Source: an uncultured Clostridia bacterium (GTDB lineage Bacteria > Bacillota > Clostridia > Christensenellales > QALW01). From it: a stretch of 6,021 nt of DNA. Positions 1 through 3,943 of the stretch are shown here, in pieces. A model generated the notes under the pieces. The model worked only from the letters and a program-made list of their open reading frames with translations. It was not told where the DNA came from and did not search any database. The stretch's first letter is position 1. Every line of letters begins with the position of its first letter. Both the position numbers and the translations under genes were made by a program. The DNA lies in NCBI GenBank assembly GCA_900550765.1, contig URTC01000109.1, forward strand, positions 1 to 6,021. Reading direction: 5' to 3'.

Positions 1-152
1 GTAATATCAACTATTACACCTATACTGCGTCCGCGGGCGGCGCGGCCATTTCCAATAAGGAATATTCCCAGCTGCACGATGCGCTGCTGGATGCCGAAAA
101 CGCCATGTGCGAGGATGTAAAGCGGGCAATACGCGTCTTCAGCGGGCTGTAA
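1..152 (+). CDS. 3' end of an unrecognised protein gene (partial, runs off the left edge)
   Basis: An open frame enters from the left edge (first full codon at base 3) and ends at TAA 150-152, giving the last 49 residues. The tail starts NINYYTYTASAGG and finishes with an amphipathic, probably helical segment ending RVFSGL. I do not recognise the family from this fragment. The stop is only 10 bases before the sugar-kinase start and the kinase ribosome binding site directly follows the stop codon, so the two are very likely co-transcribed and perhaps translationally coupled. By context the product could be another sugar-catabolic enzyme such as an isomerase, epimerase or aldolase, but that is inference only. 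That it is coding is fairly sure: the frame is open throughout, GC-rich at third positions, and correctly spaced to the next gene. Confidence 0.7.
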   Translation, partial: NINYYTYTASAGGAAISNKEYSQLHDALLDAENAMCEDVKRAIRVFSGL

Positions 153-158
153 GGGAGG
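153..158 (+). promoter_or_regulatory. Ribosome binding site of the FGGY kinase; two candidate ATG starts
   Basis: GGGAGG directly follows the upstream stop codon. It lies 4 bases before the ATG at 163 and 7 bases before a second, adjacent in-frame ATG at 166. The second spacing is closer to the usual optimum, so the real start may be 166, which would remove a single Met from the protein. Confidence 0.7.
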
Positions 159-162
159 AAAC

Positions 163-1734
163 ATGATGGAAAAACTGCGCGGGGAAAAAACGTATTTGGG
201 TATTGAACTGGGTTCCACCCGCATCAAAGCCGTGCTGATTGATGAAACCTTTTCGGTTTTGGCTACCGGCTCCTATGATTGGGAAAACCGCCTGGAAAAC
301 GGCTATTGGACGTATTCCTTAGAGGACGTGCGCCGGGGGCTGCAGGCCTGTTACGGGGCTTTGAAGCAGGAAGTAAAACAAAAATACGGTACGGTGCTTA
401 CCACGGTAGGCGCGCTGGGCGTCTCCGGCATGATGCACGGTTACCTCGCCTTTGACGCGCAGGATCGGCTGCTGGTGCCCTTCCGCACCTGGCGCAATAC
501 CGTTACCGGCCAGGCGGCGCAGAAGCTGACGGAATTATTCTCGTTTCCGATTCCTCAGCGGTGGAGCATCGCGCACCTGTATCAGGCGGTGCTGAACAAC
601 GAGCCGCATGTGGCGCAAATCGCGCATATCAACACCCTGGCGGGCTACGCGCATTTTTTGCTTAGCGGAAAGCGCGCGGTCGGCGCGGGGGAAGCAGCAG
701 GCATGTTCCCGATAAACGGGCTGGAATATGATGAAACCATGCTGGAAAAATTTTCGCAGGAGGCGGCGCGCCTCGGATGCCCGTGGAAGATTGCACAGCT
801 GCTGCCGGATATTCTTCCGGCCGGCGCCTGCGCAGGATATCTTACGGCGGAGGGGGCCCGGCTTTTGGATGCGGAAGGAGACCTTTTGCCCGGCGTGCCT
901 CTGTGCCCGCCCGAGGGGGACGCCAGCACCGGAATGGTTGCCACCGGCAGCGTTCTGCCGGGGGAGGGCAACGTTTCGGCCGGTACCTCCATCTTCGCCA
1001 TGCTGGTGTTAAAGGAGCCGTTAAAGGCGGTGTATCCGGCGCTGGATATCGGCGCCACTCCGGAGGGGAGGCCTGCGGTGATGGTGCACTGCAACAACTG
1101 CTGCGGCGAGCTGGATGCCTGGGTGGAGGCTTTCGCCCAGTTCGGTACTTTGATGGGCGCGCCCCGGAAAAAGGGCGAACTGTATGAAGCGCTCTACCGC
1201 CATGCCTTAGAAAAAGGGGCGCCGGATTGCGGCGGAATTGTTGCGTATAACTATCTTTCGGGCGAGCATATTACCGAGGTTGCTTCCGGGCGGCCGATGT
1301 ATTTTAGAAACCCGGAAGGGGAATTTTCATTGGCGAATTTTATGCGTGCCCAGCTGTATGCGGCTATGGCGGTGCTGCGCATCGGCATGGATATTCTCTA
1401 TAACGGCGAGCAGGTTCAGGCCGAAAGCTTTACCGCCCACGGCGGCTTGTTTAAAGTAGAGGGCGCGGCGCAGCAGCTGCTGGCAGATGCTTTAAAAACC
1501 CCGGTTTCCGTTTTAAAAACGGCCGGCGAGGGCGGCGCCTGGGGTATGGCTCTTTTGGCGGCCTATTTGAAGCTGGGCAAACAGGAAAGCCTGGCTGCGT
1601 TTTTAAGCCGGGTATTTCAAAACCAGCCGCGGCATATGCTTTTGCCCTGCACAGCCGGCAGCGAAGGGTTTGACGCATTTATGCAACGCTATCGGGCCGG
1701 CCTTGCGGCCGAGAAGGCAGCGGATTGTTGTTGA
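163..1734 (+). CDS. FGGY-family carbohydrate kinase, substrate unassigned
   Basis: A 523-residue ATP-dependent sugar kinase of the FGGY family (xylulokinase, ribulokinase and glycerol kinase relatives), expected to be cytosolic and to phosphorylate a ketose or polyol. The first actin-like domain opens with YLGIELGSTRIKAVLID (11-27), the phosphate-1 loop with its Lys. SGMMHG (88-93) sits where xylulokinases have SGQMHG. PPEGDAS (249-255) supplies Asp253, the likely catalytic base. NVSAGTS (270-276) resembles the phosphate-2 loop. The C-terminal domain has AHGGLF (425-430) and GEGGAWGMALLAAY (455-468), the adenosine-binding and closing helix region. PFRTWRN (106-112), PQRWSIAHLYQ (131-141) and HCNNCCGELDAW (309-320) suggest a distinct subfamily, often annotated only as a sugar kinase. 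Length is normal for FGGY. It follows the upstream gene by 10 bases, so is likely its operon partner. Family is secure; the substrate (xylulose, ribulose, fuculose or other) cannot be read from the sequence. Confidence 0.9.
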   Translation: MMEKLRGEKTYLGIELGSTRIKAVLIDETFSVLATGSYDWENRLENGYWTYSLEDVRRGLQACYGALKQEVKQKYGTVLTTVGALGVSGMMHGYLAFDAQDRLLVPFRTWRNTVTGQAAQKLTELFSFPIPQRWSIAHLYQAVLNNEPHVAQIAHINTLAGYAHFLLSGKRAVGAGEAAGMFPINGLEYDETMLEKFSQEAARLGCPWKIAQLLPDILPAGACAGYLTAEGARLLDAEGDLLPGVPLCPPEGDASTGMVATGSVLPGEGNVSAGTSIFAMLVLKEPLKAVYPALDIGATPEGRPAVMVHCNNCCGELDAWVEAFAQFGTLMGAPRKKGELYEALYRHALEKGAPDCGGIVAYNYLSGEHITEVASGRPMYFRNPEGEFSLANFMRAQLYAAMAVLRIGMDILYNGEQVQAESFTAHGGLFKVEGAAQQLLADALKTPVSVLKTAGEGGAWGMALLAAYLKLGKQESLAAFLSRVFQNQPRHMLLPCTAGSEGFDAFMQRYRAGLAAEKAADCC

Positions 1735-1759
1735 CGGCTTTTGTGTTTTGTGCTATGAT
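1731..1759 (+). promoter_or_regulatory. Promoter of the T-box leader/proS, overlapping the kinase stop codon
   Basis: The -35 box TTGACG (1731-1736) and -10 box TATGAT (1754-1759) are separated by exactly 17 bases. TGC immediately before the -10 makes it an extended -10 promoter. Transcription should begin around 1765-1768, a few bases before the base of the T-box Stem I. The -35 box contains the TGA stop codon (1732-1734) of the sugar kinase, so the proS unit begins with no spacer after the preceding gene. Both boxes are near the sigma-A consensus, suggesting strong constitutive initiation, with control left to the downstream riboswitch. Confidence 0.85.
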
Positions 1760-1849
1760 AAACAAAAATAAAAAGCGATGACAGGAATCAGTAAGCGTTT
1801 TGATTTTTTAGAGAAAAAGCGGCCGGTGCAAGCTTTTAAATAAAAACGC

Positions 1850-1858
1850 CGAATCCCC
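1850..1858 (+). promoter_or_regulatory. Specifier loop 3' strand, specifier codon CCC (Pro) at 1855-1857
   Basis: The 3' strand of the Stem I internal loop reads CGAAUCCCC. As I recall it, the Bacillus glyQS T-box has CGAA, one base, the specifier GGC, then one base. The same spacing here gives CCC, a proline codon that would pair with a GGG anticodon. The opposite strand (1787-1794) contains AGUA (1790-1793), which with GAA (1851-1853) forms the usual loop E/S-turn. Register is fixed by the two flanking perfect helices, so a serine (UCC) reading one base earlier is less likely. The proline assignment agrees independently with the downstream gene. Confidence 0.85.
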
Positions 1859-1955
1859 TCCTGGAGCTGCGGGCCGAACAAACAGTAAGCCCGGCCGGGT
1901 TTTCCCGTTACAGAAAAAAGGCAGTTTTGCTTGCAGTGCGGAATTTTTTCCGAAT

Positions 1956-1993
1956 TTAGGTGGTACCGCGGGTATTTTATTCACTCGCCCTAA
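1956..1993 (+). promoter_or_regulatory. T-box motif and antiterminator
   Basis: The conserved T-box GGUGGUACCGCG occupies 1959-1970. UGGU (1961-1964) in the bulge is complementary to the ACCA 3' end of uncharged tRNA. The antiterminator forms from UUAGG 1956-1960 with CCUAA 1989-1993, and CGGGU 1969-1973 with ACUCG 1983-1987 (one G-U). The downstream strands (1983-1993) overlap the 5' arm of the terminator that begins at 1987, so the two folds exclude each other. The usual AGGG at the start of the T-box is UAGG here, and the partner strand matches this change. Confidence 0.93.
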
Positions 1994-2024
1994 GCTGGTT
2001 TTAGGCCGGCTTGGGGCTTTTTTT
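1987..2024 (+). terminator. Conditional rho-independent terminator of the T-box leader
   Basis: GCCCTAAGCTGG (1987-1998) pairs with CCGGCTTGGGGC (2006-2017) over 12 base pairs, two of them G-U, around a 7-base loop, followed by seven T residues (2018-2024). It forms by default when charged tRNA-Pro is plentiful and is prevented by the antiterminator. No other terminator lies between the kinase stop codon and this point, so it probably also ends transcripts of the upstream sugar operon. Confidence 0.93.
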
Positions 2025-2035
2025 ATTAAGAAAAG

Positions 2036-2040
2036 AGGAG
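2036..2040 (+). promoter_or_regulatory. Ribosome binding site that sets the proS start at 2047
   Basis: AGGAG lies 6 bases before ATG 2047. The frame remains open further upstream to a TTG at 2011, but that lies inside the terminator stem and has no ribosome binding site, so the 12 extra residues are not expected to be translated. Confidence 0.88.
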
Positions 2041-2046
2041 AGCAAT

Positions 2047-3765
2047 ATGAAGTTAGAAAAGCTTGTGGGCGACCGCTTTAAGGAGCGCCCTTCAGACTGC
2101 ACGATCGACAGCCACGCCCTGATGGTGCGCGGCGGCTACATGAAGTATATGGCCAACGGCATTTTTTCTTCCTATATGCCGCTGAAAAGGATTACGCGGA
2201 AAATTGAACAGATTATCCGCCAGGAGATGGACGCAATCGACGGCCAGGAAGTACAGTTCCCCGTAGTAATGCCGGCCTCCCTTTGGCAGGAATCCGGCCG
2301 GTATGAAGCAATCGGCAAAGAGATGGCCCGTTTTTGCGACCGCAACGGCAGCCCGCTGGTGCTGGGCATGACCCATGAGGAAGCCGCCGTGCACCTGGTG
2401 CGCGAGTATGGGCAAAGCTACTTAAAATATCCGTTTATGGTTTATCAGATTCAAACCAAATTCCGAGACGAAGCCCGGCCGCGTGCAGGACTTATCCGCG
2501 TGCGGGAATTTACAATGAAGGACGCCTATTCATTCCACACCAGCCAGGAGGATTTGGAGGAATATTACGCCAAATGCCACCGGGCATATGAAAATATCTA
2601 CGCCCGGGTGGGCCTGCCGGAGGTCATCTCCGTTGCTTCGGATTCGGGTATGATGGGCGGCAGTGTTTCCCATGAGTTCATGCTTTTAACGCCTATCGGC
2701 GAGGATTCCATCGCCCTGTGCAAGGAATGCGGCTACCGCGCCAATATGGAGGCGGCCGAGAGCATCCTTAAAAAGGAACGCGCGGCCGTATCGCAGGAAC
2801 TGACGCTTACGCATACGCCCGGCGCACATACGATTGAGGACGTCTGTGCATTTTTAAAAACGTCCCAAGAGGATTCCTGCAAGGCCGTGGTGTACCAAAG
2901 AAACGCCGACGATACGTATGTTGTGCTGTTTATCCGCGGCGATTTGGAGGTAAACGAAACCAAGCTGACCAACTTTTTGGGCTGTGAGATTCACCCGGCC
3001 GTTATTACCGAGGAATGCGGCCTTAAAGCCGGCTATATCGGGCCGGTAGGCTTGACGGGCGATTGTACCGTGCTGTACGACCGTTCCCTTGAAAATTTAA
3101 ATAACCTTGCCTGCGGCGCGAACAAAACCGAATACCACTATACCGGGCTCGATATGGCGCGCGATGTAAAGAACGCCGAGTACCATGATTTTGCCAAAAT
3201 TATAGAGGGCGGCATCTGCCCCCGCTGCGGCAAACCGGCCATTACGGTTTCCCGCGGCATCGAGGTAGGCAATATCTTTCAGCTGGGTACCAAGTATACC
3301 AAGGCAATGAACATGACGTATCTGGATAAAAACGGCGACCTGCAGTATCCGATTATGGGCTGCTACGGCATCGGCGTAGGAAGGCTGGCCGCCTCCATCT
3401 GCGAAGCGCACCATGATGATTTCGGCCCCATCTGGCCTATGGCGGTAGCACCCTGGCAGGTGCATTTGTGCGCCGTGCGCAGCGATGATGCGCAGACCCG
3501 GCAGTTTGCCGATGAACTTTACGCGCGTCTGCAGGAGATGGGAGTGGAAGTCATCTATGACGACCGCGCCGTCAGCGCCGGTATTATGTTCTCCGACGCC
3601 GACCTTTTAGGCGTGCCCCTGCGGGTTATCGTCAGCCCCAGAAATATGAAAGAAAACGTGGTGGAAGTTACGGCCCGCGATAAAAGCTTTTCCGAAAAAA
3701 TTCCGCTGGCAGAGGCTGCCGAACGGATCGCGGCGCTGATTTCCTCTTGGGAAAAAAGAAGATAG
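2047..3765 (+). CDS. proS: Prolyl-tRNA synthetase, bacterial type with INS editing domain
   Basis: Class II aminoacyl-tRNA synthetase joining proline to tRNA-Pro in the cytosol. Start 2047 gives 572 residues, the usual length of the bacterial type. The N-terminal catalytic part includes THEE (109-112), FRDEARPR (139-146, motif 2) and EFTMKDAYSFH (154-164). The INS domain that hydrolyses Ala-tRNA-Pro spans roughly 225-390. It retains Lys279, equivalent to the known editing Lys of the E. coli enzyme, plus GPVGL and GANKTEYHY. CxxC pairs at 225-228 and 391-394 flank this insertion and may bind a metal. GIEVGNIFQLGTKY (404-417) carries Asn where the usual motif has His (EVGHIF). Motif 3 is GCYGIGVGRLA (438-448). 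The anticodon-binding domain runs from about 465 to the end, with FSDADLLGVPLR (515-526). The gene is controlled by its T-box leader and followed by its own terminator, so it appears monocistronic. Confidence 0.97.
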   Translation: MKLEKLVGDRFKERPSDCTIDSHALMVRGGYMKYMANGIFSSYMPLKRITRKIEQIIRQEMDAIDGQEVQFPVVMPASLWQESGRYEAIGKEMARFCDRNGSPLVLGMTHEEAAVHLVREYGQSYLKYPFMVYQIQTKFRDEARPRAGLIRVREFTMKDAYSFHTSQEDLEEYYAKCHRAYENIYARVGLPEVISVASDSGMMGGSVSHEFMLLTPIGEDSIALCKECGYRANMEAAESILKKERAAVSQELTLTHTPGAHTIEDVCAFLKTSQEDSCKAVVYQRNADDTYVVLFIRGDLEVNETKLTNFLGCEIHPAVITEECGLKAGYIGPVGLTGDCTVLYDRSLENLNNLACGANKTEYHYTGLDMARDVKNAEYHDFAKIIEGGICPRCGKPAITVSRGIEVGNIFQLGTKYTKAMNMTYLDKNGDLQYPIMGCYGIGVGRLAASICEAHHDDFGPIWPMAVAPWQVHLCAVRSDDAQTRQFADELYARLQEMGVEVIYDDRAVSAGIMFSDADLLGVPLRVIVSPRNMKENVVEVTARDKSFSEKIPLAEAAERIAALISSWEKRR

Positions 3766-3785
3766 CAGCACCTGTGGAACAGGAT

Positions 3786-3810
3786 AAAAGCGGCAGACTG
3801 CCGCTTTTTA
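3786..3810 (+). terminator. Rho-independent terminator of proS
   Basis: AAAAGCGGC (3786-3794) pairs perfectly with GCCGCTTTT (3800-3808) around a 5-base loop and runs into a T tract, 20 bases after the proS stop codon. The A tract on the 5' side makes it potentially bidirectional. A smaller hairpin, CCTGT-GGA-ACAGG (3771-3783), sits just before it. Confidence 0.92.
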
Positions 3811-3839
3811 TAATCCAGGAAATCCATGCCAGATTTTCC

Positions 3840-3901
3840 TTTAAAAAATGAAAAATTTTTAAAGAAATATTATTGACATTGTAACCGTTCTGGTATATTC
3901 T
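3840..3901 (+). promoter_or_regulatory. Promoter of the secreted-protein gene with A/T-rich UP-like region
   Basis: A perfect -35 box TTGACA occurs at 3873-3878. Two -10 readings are possible: TATATT (3894-3899) with TGG before it, an extended -10 at a short 15-base spacing, or TATTCT (3896-3901) at the ideal 17 bases but with only four consensus positions. Phased A and T tracts from 3840 to 3872 resemble an UP element that binds the RNA polymerase alpha subunit. The leader to the start codon is about 35-45 bases, A/T-rich, with no evident riboswitch or operator palindrome. Confidence 0.8.
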
Positions 3902-3927
3902 ATATGTGTAAAATTTTATTTTTATTT

Positions 3928-3935
3928 AAAGGAGG
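3928..3935 (+). promoter_or_regulatory. Strong ribosome binding site of the secreted-protein gene
   Basis: AAAGGAGG lies 8 bases before ATG 3944, close to a perfect anti-16S match at an ideal distance. It fixes the start of the open frame and suggests high expression. Confidence 0.9.
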
Positions 3936-3943
3936 ATTCTTCT

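Larger units (their letters stand above)
1774..2024 (+). promoter_or_regulatory. T-box riboswitch (tRNA-Pro sensing leader of proS)
   Basis: This is a transcription-attenuation leader. Uncharged tRNA-Pro binding stabilises an antiterminator and switches on proS. Stem I can be folded by hand. The basal helix is AGC 1774-1776 with GCU 1866-1868. Next is a kink-turn: three bulged bases 1777-1779, then tandem G-A pairs 1780/1865 and 1781/1864. Helix CAGGA 1782-1786 pairs with UCCUG 1859-1863, followed by the specifier loop (1787-1794 and 1850-1858). Helix GCGUUUU 1795-1801 pairs with AAAACGC 1843-1849. Distally, AGAGA (1810-1814) matches the AG bulge and GGUG (1825-1828) the GNUG loop motif. Stem II is probably CGGGC 1870-1874 with GCCCG 1889-1893, followed by a CGGG-UUUU-CCCG hairpin (1896-1907). 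Stem III is CGGAA-UUUU-UUCCG (1939-1952). The T-box and terminator follow. Pairings are seen in the sequence; function follows from the known T-box class. Confidence 0.96.

Noticed and set aside
645..1203. Overlapping open frames on both strands inside the kinase gene
   Set aside because: They are rich in Arg, Pro, Ala and Ser as expected from GC-rich out-of-frame reading, and they lie wholly inside a gene with clear FGGY motifs.
1854..1856. Serine codon UCC as the T-box specifier
   Set aside because: It is one base out of register with the glyQS-like specifier loop fixed by the flanking helices, and the regulated gene is a prolyl-tRNA synthetase.
1891..1907. CCCGGCCGGG palindrome and CGGG-TTTT-CCCG hairpin as a separate terminator or operator
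   Set aside because: The T-run is the hairpin loop rather than a trailing tract, and the position fits the Stem II region of the T-box leader.
2011..2046. N-terminal extension of proS from TTG 2011
   Set aside because: The TTG is inside the 3' arm of the T-box terminator and has no ribosome binding site, while ATG 2047 has AGGAG at 6 bases and matches the usual family length.
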